Assembly: GCA_945900795.1 (NCBI GenBank)
Contig: CAMDJN010000005.1
Location: 1 to 48,890, forward strand
Direction: 5' to 3'
Length of the DNA: 48,890 bases
From: Rickettsia typhi
GTDB lineage: Bacteria > Pseudomonadota > Alphaproteobacteria > Rickettsiales > UBA1997
Below are positions 40,506-48,820 of the stretch, piece after piece; the stretch's first letter is position 1; each line of letters opens with the position of its first letter. A model generated the notes under the pieces. That model made no database searches. It had not been told where the DNA came from and was given only the letters and a program-made list of their open reading frames with translations. Position numbers and translations under genes: made by a program.

Positions 40506-42329
40506 GTGTTAAGAGACATACGTAAAAACAAGACTTTCAACCGTCGCGCTCTACTTCTTGGAAGTGTTCAATCGGCGTTGGTTGGCGTCCTGGTTACTCG
40601 TCTTGGCTACCTGCAGCTGTGGAAACATGAAGAATATTCCATCAAATCAGACAGTAATCGCATCAAGCCAGTAATAAACCCGGCACCACGTGGTACAGTT
40701 CTTGATCGCCACGGTTTTCCTTTAACAAGAAATGACAATAACTACCGCCTCTTACTCTACCTCGAAAAAAAGCGTAACGTTAATGACCTTGTAGACAAAC
40801 TGGTTCGCATCCTTGATCTAGATGAGGAAACAAGGTTACTCTTTCTTGCAAAAATAAAGAATGCCCGTCGAAAAAATGTTGTGTCCCTAATTGACAGTCT
40901 TGAATGGGATGACCTGGTTCGCATTGAAACAAATTCGCATCTTCTCTCCGGCATCTCAATTGAAAGTGGCATCATACGTCGCTACCCTTACCCTAAAGAA
41001 ACCGCTCACTTCCTTGGTTACGTCTCTCTTCCTTCAGAAAAAGAAATTGATGAAAGCGAACAAAATCTTTTCATGCATCCAGATTTTCGCGTTGGGAAAT
41101 CCGGCATCGAAAAAACTTTTGACGAACCTCTAAGGGGAAAATATGGTGTTCGTTACGTTGAGGTTAATGCCCATGAATTTCCAATACGCACACTCTCGAT
41201 TAAGCCTCCACTGGACGGCTCACGCATCCATCTTACGATAGATTTTCCTCTGCAAAAATTTGTTACCGAAAGAATCAAGGACGAGATTGCTTCTGTAGTT
41301 TTGATGAATGTTAAGACGGGAGAAATCCTTTCTTACGCTTCAAGCCCCACTTTCAATCCAAATAATTTTGTTGAGGGAGTTTCGCATGAATATTGGAAAC
41401 AGCTAAATGAAGACCCAAACAAACCACTAAACAACAAGCCAATTTCTGCGATGTATCCTCCCGGATCAACATTCAAAATTATGGTTGCTTTGGCAGCCTT
41501 GGAAAACGGCGTGAATCCAAATAATAGAATTCACTGCAATGGCTTTCATAAATTCGGCAAAAGAACTTTTCACTGCTGGAAAGAGGGCGGGCACGGCTCC
41601 ATGGATATGAGAAGTGCAATTGCACAATCCTGCAACGTGTATTTCTTTACGATTTCCAATCAAATCGGTTACGAAAAATTTACTGAGATGGCCCGTCGTT
41701 TTGGCTACGGAGAGAAATTCGACATTAGTCTTTATGGATCAAGATCGGGAAATATTCCATCCGACGAGTGGAAGAGAAAAGTTTTCAAAGAACCTTGGGT
41801 TGGTGGCGATACCCTAAACACCGCGATCGGACAAGGTTTTGTTTTAGCGACACCATTACAAATGGCGGTAGTGGCGGCACGAATTGCGAACGGAGGAGTG
41901 CCAATCAAGCCCTACTTGGTGCGCAATCACAACATCAATAAGCAATATGACACCTTAAAAGATAATCCTTTGGTAAAGTCATCACATCTGCAATTGGTAC
42001 AAGGCGGTATGTATGACGTAATAAACATGCCAGGCGGTACGGCTTACGGGAAGAGAATTGAGGTTAAAGGATTTGAAATGTCAGGAAAGACAGGAACTTC
42101 TCAGGTTATTTCCAAGCGGGAAAATGAAATTTCAAAATCAGACAAAAAAGAGGCTACTGAACATCACGCAATCTTCGTTGCCTTCGCTCCTTCGCACGAT
42201 CCGAAATATGCGATTTCAATCGTGGTTGACCATGGCAAAAGTGGCTCAGCAGCTGCAGCTCCAATCGCCAGAAGTATTTTGATGGAAGCGCAAGGGTTGA
42301 ATAAGGGCAAGACCGATAATCTCATGTAA
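40506..42329 (+). CDS. mrdA: Penicillin-binding protein 2
   Basis: Transpeptidase that crosslinks side-wall peptidoglycan with RodA. 607 residues, one N-terminal helix (about 16-36), the PBP dimerisation domain (PAPRGTVLDRHGFPLTRN), and the transpeptidase domain with PPGSTFKI (Ser321 nucleophile), SCN in IAQSCNVYFF and KTG in MSGKTGTSQV. It starts with GTG at 40506, with a good Shine-Dalgarno, GGAAGG, 6 nt ahead, the last gene of virB8-virB9-mreD-mrdA. A remnant of the AGGGAACCTC repeat lies just behind the stop. Confidence 0.97.
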   Translation: MLRDIRKNKTFNRRALLLGSVQSALVGVLVTRLGYLQLWKHEEYSIKSDSNRIKPVINPAPRGTVLDRHGFPLTRNDNNYRLLLYLEKKRNVNDLVDKLVRILDLDEETRLLFLAKIKNARRKNVVSLIDSLEWDDLVRIETNSHLLSGISIESGIIRRYPYPKETAHFLGYVSLPSEKEIDESEQNLFMHPDFRVGKSGIEKTFDEPLRGKYGVRYVEVNAHEFPIRTLSIKPPLDGSRIHLTIDFPLQKFVTERIKDEIASVVLMNVKTGEILSYASSPTFNPNNFVEGVSHEYWKQLNEDPNKPLNNKPISAMYPPGSTFKIMVALAALENGVNPNNRIHCNGFHKFGKRTFHCWKEGGHGSMDMRSAIAQSCNVYFFTISNQIGYEKFTEMARRFGYGEKFDISLYGSRSGNIPSDEWKRKVFKEPWVGGDTLNTAIGQGFVLATPLQMAVVAARIANGGVPIKPYLVRNHNINKQYDTLKDNPLVKSSHLQLVQGGMYDVINMPGGTAYGKRIEVKGFEMSGKTGTSQVISKRENEISKSDKKEATEHHAIFVAFAPSHDPKYAISIVVDHGKSGSAAAAPIARSILMEAQGLNKGKTDNLM

Positions 42330-42340
42330 GGGAACCTCGG

Positions 42341-43129
42341 TCATGTATGTCTGTCATCATATCGACCATCACACCCAACATCAGCAGAAATAATCACTTC
42401 AACCACCCCGTTTCTTTCAAGTAACAAATTCCCAGCCTCATCCACACCAACAAAAACTCCCTTCATGCTATTGGCTTGGTTCACTGTGATTTCCTGCCCA
42501 AGCCTGTAAGCACCGCTCAACCATGAATTACGTATTCCAGCGAAGCCAAAGCTTAGCCAATTCTGGTAAAATTTGTCGAATTCATCAAGAAAATTTCGTA
42601 CAATATTTTGACGTGACATGGTAACTTCAAAATCTTTCAGACTGCCCGCTGGAAACATTGCATCATCTGGGCTAGACTCCAAATTCAAACCAACTCCGAC
42701 TACAATAAAATCGGAAATATTTTGTGACACCTTACTTTCAACAAGAATCCCAGCGACCTTTCTGTCATTGATGATGAGGTCATTAGGCCATTTATTTTTG
42801 ATCGAGAATTCTTTCCTCTGGGGGAAAAAAATCTTCTCCATGGCGCTTCTTAAAGCAACAATCGTAACAAAAGAAATCTGAGAAATTTTTTCTACTGGAA
42901 TTGGCGTCTGTAGAAGCAAAGAAAAATACAAATTGCCATTCGGAGAGTGCCATTTTCTTCTTTGTCGACCCCTACCTTCACTTTGCGAATTTGCCAAAAT
43001 CACTTCACGATCACAAATTTTTCCCGAGCTCATTAAATCGAAAGCGTAAGAATTTGTACTCTCCAATTCTTCAAATTCGTGAATCACAAAATTCTCATGC
43101 GACCAACTCACACCTGTTCTTTTTCGCAT
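42341..43129 (-). CDS. birA: Biotin-protein ligase
   Basis: Attaches biotin to the carrier protein of acetyl-CoA carboxylase. 262 residues without the DNA-binding HTH of bifunctional BirA. Motifs are SQSEGRGRQRRKWHSPNG, KWPNDLIIND, and KVAGILVESK, then the C-terminal SH3-like domain. It converges with mrdA (12-bp gap) and diverges from trcR. It is often found beside nuo genes in alphaproteobacteria, which come a little further on here. Confidence 0.95.
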   Translation of the reverse strand: MRKRTGVSWSHENFVIHEFEELESTNSYAFDLMSSGKICDREVILANSQSEGRGRQRRKWHSPNGNLYFSLLLQTPIPVEKISQISFVTIVALRSAMEKIFFPQRKEFSIKNKWPNDLIINDRKVAGILVESKVSQNISDFIVVGVGLNLESSPDDAMFPAGSLKDFEVTMSRQNIVRNFLDEFDKFYQNWLSFGFAGIRNSWLSGAYRLGQEITVNQANSMKGVFVGVDEAGNLLLERNGVVEVIISADVGCDGRYDDRHT

Positions 43130-43212
43130 TTGTCCTATTGCTTTTAAATTAGTCAGATTTTTAATCCTGATGAAATCAGCTGCCTTCCCGAGGTTTTAAA
43201 TTTTTTGAAAAA

Positions 43213-43794
43213 ATGACTAAAGAAACCCAAGAATTACCATTGATGCGTAAAGCAACCGCTGTTTGGCTTGTTGAAAATACTGCATTAACCTTTTCTCAAA
43301 TTGCAGCATTTTGTGGTTTGCATGAACTTGAGATTCAGGGCATTGCAGATGGTGACATTGCTACCGGCATCACCGGTCAAAATCCGGTCATTTCAGGCCA
43401 ATTAACTGATGATGAAATTTTTAGATGTACGCAAGATGCAACACTCTCTTTAGAATTAAAAAAGAGCGCTCTGTATTTAGTAAAATTGTCAAAAAAAGCA
43501 TCTTCGAAATACACTCCAATTGCTAGAAGACAAGACAAGCCAGACGGTATTTTTCACTTACTCAAGTACTACCCAGAAATTTCTAACAGCCAAATCAAAA
43601 AGCTGATTGGAACTACAGACAAGATGATCGATTCAATCCGCAATCGCACTTACTGGAACATTAAAAACATTAAACCTCGTGACGTTGTTCTTCTCGGGTT
43701 ATGTAGTCAGTCCCAATTTAATGATGTGGCCTCTACGATTAAATCAGATGCTTCAGAACAGCCAGTGAAGCCAAAGAAAAAAAGCAAATCTTAG
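43213..43794 (+). CDS. trcR: TrcR-type cell-cycle regulator (DUF1013)
   Basis: A 193-residue protein of the alphaproteobacterial DUF1013 family; in Caulobacter-type genomes the named member TrcR is a transcription regulator. Near-invariant patterns are present: LMRKATAVWLVENTALTFSQ, IAAFCGLHELEIQGIADG, RRQDKPDGIFHLLKYYPEIS, KLIGTTDKMIDSIRNRTYWN and RDVVLLGLCSQ. The helix-turn-helix-like parts suit DNA binding. The Lys-rich tail is variable. It is followed 4 bp later by bcp. A strong taxonomic marker for Alphaproteobacteria. Confidence 0.93.
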   Translation: MTKETQELPLMRKATAVWLVENTALTFSQIAAFCGLHELEIQGIADGDIATGITGQNPVISGQLTDDEIFRCTQDATLSLELKKSALYLVKLSKKASSKYTPIARRQDKPDGIFHLLKYYPEISNSQIKKLIGTTDKMIDSIRNRTYWNIKNIKPRDVVLLGLCSQSQFNDVASTIKSDASEQPVKPKKKSKS

Positions 43795-43798
43795 ATTC

Positions 43799-44263
43799 AT
43801 GTCACAACCAGTAGTCGGACATTACGCACCACTGTTTTCATTGCCAAGCGATGGTGACGAGATTTCTCTTGCCGATCTCAAGGGCAAGAATGTTGTTTTG
43901 TATTTTTACCCAAAAGATGACACGCCGGGATGCACAATTGAGGCACAGGATTTTTCAAAAAATATTAAAAAATTTGAAAAGCTAGATTGTATTGTGCTTG
44001 GAATTTCAAAAGATGGTGTAGAAAGTCACTGCAATTTTATCGAAAAATATGACCTGTCATTTAACCTACTCTCCGATGAGTCTGGTGATGTATGTCAGAG
44101 TTATGGGGTCATTGCCCAAAAATCCATGTTCGGTAAAAAATATCTTGGTATTGATCGCTCTACTTTCTTAATCGACAAACTTGGAAAGGTTTGCAAAATT
44201 TGGAAGTCGGTGAAGGTTAATGGCCATGTGGAAGATGTGTTGGGGAGTCTAGGCCGCCTCTAA
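43799..44263 (+). CDS. bcp: Thiol peroxidase, Bcp/PrxQ family
   Basis: A 154-residue peroxiredoxin that removes peroxides using thioredoxin. The peroxidatic Cys is in FYPKDDTPGCTIEAQDF; the usual second Cys five residues later is missing (EAQDF), so it may work as a 1-Cys enzyme or use Cys near CQSYG. SFNLLSDESGDVCQSYGV and GIDRSTFLIDKLG are typical. It lies 4 bp behind trcR. Confidence 0.95.
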   Translation: MSQPVVGHYAPLFSLPSDGDEISLADLKGKNVVLYFYPKDDTPGCTIEAQDFSKNIKKFEKLDCIVLGISKDGVESHCNFIEKYDLSFNLLSDESGDVCQSYGVIAQKSMFGKKYLGIDRSTFLIDKLGKVCKIWKSVKVNGHVEDVLGSLGRL

Positions 44264-44327
44264 AGCCTGTCACTTTTTTTGCAGCAACGCACGTCCACAC
44301 TACATTTTAAATTTAACAAAAAACACA

Positions 44328-45014
44328 ATGTCTACCGTCACTTTAACAGCAGAAAAAAGAGAGAAATTCGGTTCCGCAGAATCTAACAAAATCAAAAGAT
44401 CTGGCCGTATCCCGGCGATCGTTTACTCCAAAGAGGGTAACATAAATTTTAGTCTCAACCGCAAAGAATTCGAAAAAGAATATTTTCAAGGCAACAGCCT
44501 GAGCTCTGTGGTTAACATCGAACTTGCCGGTAAAAAAATTAAAGCGATTGCTCACAAAATTGACCTTGATCCAGTAACGGACAAACCAATTCACATTGAT
44601 TTTCTAAGCTGTGACGATGGCAACTCTGTACGCGCCAAGCCAAAAATTTCTTTTACTAATCAAGACAAATCTCCAGGTTTAAAAAAAGGCGGCTTCCTGC
44701 ACATAGTTCTCCGTAGAGCAGAAGTAATATGCGAAGGCATTTCAAGGGAATCTGTTCCTCAATCACTAGAAATTGACATCGGCTCCCTGCACATGGGCAG
44801 CAAGATTAGAGCTGAAAGTGTCGTTCTTCCAACTGGTGTAAAATTTTTAGAAAAAGGAAATTTTTTAATCGCGAGCATCATTGGTCGTGGTAAATCAGAA
44901 GAGGAAGAAAAATCAACTACAACCGCCACTTCTACCACAACAACTGCTGCTCCAGCGGCTAAAACTGCGGATTCAGGCGAGAAAAAACCAGCGGACAAGT
45001 CAAACAAAAAGTAA
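44328..45014 (+). CDS. rplY: 50S ribosomal protein L25 (CTC form)
   Basis: Binds 5S rRNA. The 228-residue CTC/TL5-type form has the N-terminal L25 fold (SAESNKIKRSGRIPAIVYSK, HIDFLSCDDG) and the C-terminal beta domain (VICEGISRESVP, DIGSLHMGSKIRAESVVLP). The end is a Thr/Ala-rich, Lys-rich tail (TTTATSTTTTAAPAAK) that is probably disordered. The usual pth gene does not follow; nuoH comes next. Confidence 0.96.
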   Translation: MSTVTLTAEKREKFGSAESNKIKRSGRIPAIVYSKEGNINFSLNRKEFEKEYFQGNSLSSVVNIELAGKKIKAIAHKIDLDPVTDKPIHIDFLSCDDGNSVRAKPKISFTNQDKSPGLKKGGFLHIVLRRAEVICEGISRESVPQSLEIDIGSLHMGSKIRAESVVLPTGVKFLEKGNFLIASIIGRGKSEEEEKSTTTATSTTTTAAPAAKTADSGEKKPADKSNKK

Positions 45015-45030
45015 GCTTTGCTAGCCCGAA

Positions 45031-46038
45031 ATGGAAATTCTCTTTCAACAGCTGGTCAACTCTTTTTTTGTCACACTCCTTCCGGTCATTGGCTACACGC
45101 TTCTCATCATCCTTCCGCTGCTTGGAGCTGTTGCTTATTTAACGTTAATGGAGCGTAAAGTGATTGCAGCAATGCAGTTGCGCAAAGGTCCAAATGTCGT
45201 TGGACCTTTTGGCTTGCTACAGCCTATTGCGGATGGATTGAAGCTAATGCTGAAGGAAGTCATCATCCCAACCAAAGCAAATAAAGTCCTATTTTTTCTT
45301 GCGCCAATCATCACCTTCGTTCTTGCTCTAATTGGCTGGGCAGTAATTCCATTCTCAGAAACTTTCGTTGTAGCCAACATTAATGTTGGCGTAACATACT
45401 TACTCGCCACCTCATCCCTTGGGGTTTACGGCATCATCATTGCTGGATGGGCAAGCAATTCAAAATATGCATTTCTTGGCGCCATTCGTTCTTCAGCACA
45501 AATGATTTCCTACGAGATTTCCATTGGCCTCATCATCGTCTCCATTATTCTAATTACGGGATCCCTAAATCTTTCTGAAATCGTGCTGGCACAAAAAAAT
45601 CACTGGTTCGTTTTGCCGATGTTTCCGATGTTTGTTTTATTTTTTATTTCTGGACTCGCAGAAACAAATCGTCACCCATTTGACCTTCCGGAAGCTGAGT
45701 CTGAGCTAGTGGCTGGCTACAATGTGGAATACAGCTCGATGCCGTTTTCGATGTTTTTCCTCGGCGAATATGCCAACATGATCTTGATTTCTGCAATGGC
45801 TTCGATTCTGTTTTTGGGCGGATGGTTACCAATTTTTGACAATGCTTTTTTCAACGCCATTCCTGGCCTCGTCTGGTTTTGTGCTAAAATTTTTGTTTTA
45901 CTTTTTTGTTTCATCTGGGTACGCGCGACCTTGCCAAGGTACCGCTACGACCAACTCATGAGATTAGGGTGGAAGGTCTTCCTGCCAATCGCACTAACTT
46001 GGGTTGTTGGAACGGCAACATTTGTGGTCTATTTCTAA
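45031..46038 (+). CDS. nuoH: NADH-quinone oxidoreductase subunit H
   Basis: Membrane subunit of complex I that forms the quinone-entry site. 335 residues with eight helices; [56 protein letters not shown] and [20 protein letters not shown] are all family signatures. It is followed directly by nuoI; nuoG does not precede it. Confidence 0.98.
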   Translation: MEILFQQLVNSFFVTLLPVIGYTLLIILPLLGAVAYLTLMERKVIAAMQLRKGPNVVGPFGLLQPIADGLKLMLKEVIIPTKANKVLFFLAPIITFVLALIGWAVIPFSETFVVANINVGVTYLLATSSLGVYGIIIAGWASNSKYAFLGAIRSSAQMISYEISIGLIIVSIILITGSLNLSEIVLAQKNHWFVLPMFPMFVLFFISGLAETNRHPFDLPEAESELVAGYNVEYSSMPFSMFFLGEYANMILISAMASILFLGGWLPIFDNAFFNAIPGLVWFCAKIFVLLFCFIWVRATLPRYRYDQLMRLGWKVFLPIALTWVVGTATFVVYF

Positions 46039-46039
46039 A

Positions 46040-46525
46040 ATGAAATTCGCTAAATCCCTCTCCTCATTCTTGCTCAAAGAAATCCTCATTGGTCACTACC
46101 TGACCATGCGTTATTTTTTTAAGAAGAAAGTTACAATAAACTACCCCTACGAAAAAGGGCCGCTAAGCCCAAGATTTCGTGGTGAGCATGCTTTACGTCG
46201 CTACCCAAATGGTGAAGAAAGATGCATCGCTTGCAAACTTTGCGAAGCGATTTGCCCGGCTCAGGCAATTACGATTGAAGCAGAAGAAAGAGCTGATGGA
46301 AGTCGACGCACAACGAAATACGACATCGACATGATGAAATGTATTTATTGCGGATTGTGTCAGGAAGCTTGTCCCGTTGATGCGATTGTTGAAAGTCCAA
46401 ACTTTGAATTTGCCACTGAAACCAGGGAAGAGCTTTACTACAACAAAGAAAAACTTCTCGCCAACGGCGATCGTTTAGAATATGCGCTGAGGCAAAATAT
46501 TGAGGCAGATTCAGAATTTAGGTAG
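46040..46525 (+). CDS. nuoI: NADH-quinone oxidoreductase subunit I
   Basis: The 161-residue subunit with two [4Fe-4S] clusters, bound by [12 protein letters not shown] and [32 protein letters not shown] is the usual amphipathic start. The ATG is 1 bp behind the nuoH stop; a TTG at 46004 inside nuoH is not needed. Other nuo genes are elsewhere, as the scattered nuo clusters of Rickettsiales also are. Confidence 0.98.
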   Translation: MKFAKSLSSFLLKEILIGHYLTMRYFFKKKVTINYPYEKGPLSPRFRGEHALRRYPNGEERCIACKLCEAICPAQAITIEAEERADGSRRTTKYDIDMMKCIYCGLCQEACPVDAIVESPNFEFATETREELYYNKEKLLANGDRLEYALRQNIEADSEFR

Positions 46526-46550
46526 TCCAAAACATCATCCACATTATTTA

Positions 46551-46638
46551 GAGAACCTCACCTCTAAGTACGCTTACCTGCTCGAAAATTTATTGCCTAA
46601 AAATTTCTAAAAAAAAATCTAATTTTTAGAAGTTCCCT
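46551..46638. repeat. Half copy of the AGGGAACCTC repeat family
   Basis: Bases 46560-46638 are nearly identical to the right half of the 15703-15847 element read in the opposite direction (centre CTCTAAGTACGCTTACCTGC, end AATTTTTAGAAGTTCCCT). A short end, GAGAACCTC, precedes it. Its outer end overlaps the 3' end of pdxJ. Confidence 0.75.
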
Positions 46639-47380
46639 CTAAAATCACCTTTCTCATTTTGCGAATCACGCTCCCAAGCCCTTCGAACACCGCCTCTCCA
46701 ATTAAAAAATGCCCAATATTCAATTCTTTGATTTGCAAAATTGTCGTAATTTTTTTAGCAGTAACGTAGTCTAAACCGTGACCAGCATGAACTTCTAATC
46801 CGAGAGTTTCGGCTAATTTTGCACATTTTTTAATTTTGGTAAATTCTAAATTCCGAGCCTTCCCGATCTTGTGACAAAATTCTCCGGTGTGAATTTCTAC
46901 AATGTCTGCTCCCGCTTTTTTTGCCGCATGGATTTGCTCTTCATTCGCATCCACAAAAAGAGAAACTTTAATCTTTTGGCGATCTTTTTTCACGTGAAAC
47001 TTTTTGATCATCGCACTCAAAACTTTCTCATTCTTTTTTACATCCAGGCCACCCTCAGTCGTAACTTCCTGTCTTTTTTCTGGAACAATACAAACCGCGT
47101 TAGGCCTTGTTTTAAGCGCAATTGCCAACATTTCTTCCGTCGCCGCCATTTCCAAATTAACTGGAATTCCTACAGATTTTTTTAACCGCACCAAATCTTC
47201 GTCGCGAATGTGACGACGGTCTTCTCGTAAGTGAATTGTGATTCCATCCGCCCCACTTTTTTCCGCTAAAATTGCAGCTTTAACGGGATCTGGATGAGCT
47301 CCGCCACGCGCATTACGAATGGTTGCAACATGGTCGATGTTGACGCCTAAGCGGATTTTGCTACGAATTTCATATTTCAT
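46619..47380 (-). CDS. pdxJ: Pyridoxine 5'-phosphate synthase
   Basis: Joins 1-deoxyxylulose 5-phosphate and 3-amino-2-oxopropyl phosphate to make pyridoxine phosphate (vitamin B6). 253 residues, TIM barrel; signatures are LGVNIDHVATIRNARGG, DGITIHLREDRRHI, PVNLEMAAT, LEVHAGHGLDYVTAK and LNIGHFLIGEAVF. The last residues (EGTSKN) and the TAG stop are encoded in the end of the repeat element at 46551-46638, so the original C-terminus has probably been replaced. pdxA is not in the window. Confidence 0.97.
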   Translation of the reverse strand: MKYEIRSKIRLGVNIDHVATIRNARGGAHPDPVKAAILAEKSGADGITIHLREDRRHIRDEDLVRLKKSVGIPVNLEMAATEEMLAIALKTRPNAVCIVPEKRQEVTTEGGLDVKKNEKVLSAMIKKFHVKKDRQKIKVSLFVDANEEQIHAAKKAGADIVEIHTGEFCHKIGKARNLEFTKIKKCAKLAETLGLEVHAGHGLDYVTAKKITTILQIKELNIGHFLIGEAVFEGLGSVIRKMRKVILEGTSKN

Positions 47381-47396
47381 ATTTCTTACAAAACTT

Positions 47397-48551
47397 TTAG
47401 ATCATTCTCGCCGCCAAACCCTTGTCGAGCAAGAGTTGGTTGAGGTAAATTCCCTCGTCAGCAATTTGTTGTGGGCTTGAGATTTTCACTCGACTACGCT
47501 CGGAGACCGACCCTAGCGGCGCTTCCTGAGCTGGGTCTAGAGGCTGAGATTTCTCTGCCAAAAATACATCCGCAACATACCTTCCGTAAATGTCTTTTCC
47601 GGTGGTCTTCACGATTAAAAACGGAATTTTTTTTAGTATTTCTTTCAACACTCTCGAACTCTTTTTACCAGCTTCAGTACTCATTTCAGGTGCGTCAATT
47701 CCTCTCAAACGAATGATTTCACGGTGAAAAATTTCGAAGCCTAAATCGAGATTTACGTGAATTGTGTCACCGTCAACAACGCGCTCTAGGTAAGCTTTGT
47801 AAGCATTTAGATTCCTTGGTTTCAGCGTAGATTTTTTGGCAGAATATTTCTTCGATTTTTTACTTACCTCAACTACTTGACCATTTTTTTCTAAGCCGAC
47901 AGACAGCTCATTACCGACTCTGCGAAATACATGAAAACCTAGGTCGAAGTAAGACTCGTCAACTCCAGAAAATTTTGTCAGTGAGTAAGAAAATAATTTT
48001 CCACGAACTGGTGTTAGTGGTTTTGCTGAAAGATTTTTTTGTGTAGAAGTTTTTTTATTAGACTGAGAAGCCTCACCGGACGAGTCTTCTAACATTAACT
48101 TATTTTCAGTTTTTGCTTTTTTTACCTCTTCTTGAAGTCGATCGCTATTCCAGGAATTTTCTTTGACGAGATTTTCAAGGTATTCTCTTTCGTCTGATTT
48201 TTTGATTCCACTAAGCACGCGGTAATGGCTCCAGTTCAAGCGGGCATCATCTTCAGGGATAGTTTGGTAGGATTTGTAGAAGTTGCGCATTTTGTAGAGG
48301 ACGGTCGTAGTAATGAGAATGTCCTGCGCAAGTTGTTCAATTAACTTATTCCCGCGCTCTTCGTAACTTTTGGCGTTATTTTTGGGGAGATGTTCATCGA
48401 TTATTTTTCCGACTTGCCATGCCATTACGATTCTCTCTCGCATGACCATTTTTGAGATATTACCCTGCGTTTGTCCGACACATTTCCGAACCTCGGAGAG
48501 AAGTTTCTGGTAACCAACTAGTACAATTTCTACGCTTTTTTTCTTGCTCAT
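47397..48551 (-). CDS. DUF1016/YhcG N-terminal domain fused to a staphylococcal-type nuclease
   Basis: A 384-residue protein. Residues about 8-148 match the DUF1016 N-terminal domain (helical, DNA-binding-like): MVMRERIVMAWQVGKIIDEH, LIEQLAQDI, RLNWSHYRVLSGIKKSDERE and NSWNSDRLQEEV. The C-terminal PDDEXK nuclease usual in YhcG is absent; a thermonuclease (SNase) domain stands at about 255-384: YLERVVDGDTI, RLRGIDAPEMS (catalytic Arg and Glu), GKDIYGRYVADVFL (second Arg) and YLNQLLLDKGLAARMI. About 25 residues (SQPLDPAQEAPLGSVSERSR) look like an inserted repeat. The region near 193-225 weakly repeats the start of the SNase domain (LFSYSLTKF, FDLGFHVF). No signal peptide, so it acts inside the cell. 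A role in DNA defence or turnover is inferred. Confidence 0.82.
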   Translation of the reverse strand: MSKKKSVEIVLVGYQKLLSEVRKCVGQTQGNISKMVMRERIVMAWQVGKIIDEHLPKNNAKSYEERGNKLIEQLAQDILITTTVLYKMRNFYKSYQTIPEDDARLNWSHYRVLSGIKKSDEREYLENLVKENSWNSDRLQEEVKKAKTENKLMLEDSSGEASQSNKKTSTQKNLSAKPLTPVRGKLFSYSLTKFSGVDESYFDLGFHVFRRVGNELSVGLEKNGQVVEVSKKSKKYSAKKSTLKPRNLNAYKAYLERVVDGDTIHVNLDLGFEIFHREIIRLRGIDAPEMSTEAGKKSSRVLKEILKKIPFLIVKTTGKDIYGRYVADVFLAEKSQPLDPAQEAPLGSVSERSRVKISSPQQIADEGIYLNQLLLDKGLAARMI

Positions 48552-48566
48552 TTTTGTTATTTTGTA

Positions 48567-48592
48567 AGTCTCTCGCCGCGCGGCGAGAGACT
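48567..48592. promoter_or_regulatory. Perfect 26-bp palindrome before the nuclease gene
   Basis: AGTCTCTCGCCGC is followed with no spacer by its exact complement (48567-48579 / 48580-48592), 15 bp ahead of the nuclease ATG. No T run follows, so it is more likely an operator for autoregulation, or a protein-binding or target site, than a terminator. The rest of 48593-48777 is AT-rich without a gene I can see. Confidence 0.45.
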
Positions 48593-48777
48593 ACTTGATT
48601 TTTCGCGATTCAATAAACACAAGGCTTTTCAGACCTAGCTTTGTAAAAAATGAAAAAATTTTCTACTCAACCACTCAACAATCTTAAAAACTTTTCATGG
48701 TTACTATTTTAAAGATTTGAATAATTAAACCTAGATCGACTAAGGGTGAGTTCAATCTCCTAGCGCAACTTTACATC

Positions 48778-48803
48778 GTTGTTAACCTCAAAAGGTTTAC
48801 AAC
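48778..48803. repeat. Inverted repeat before the transposase start
   Basis: GTTGTTAACCT and AGGTTTACAAC form an 11-bp stem with one mismatch and a 4-nt loop (caaa), 17 bp before the transposase ATG. It may lie in the left terminal region of the insertion sequence; the exact outer end could not be fixed. Confidence 0.4.
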
Positions 48804-48820
48804 AATTAAAGTGCGCAATC

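Noticed and set aside
42618..43152. Plus-strand frames opposite birA
   Set aside because: birA motifs are complete on the minus strand; these frames have none.
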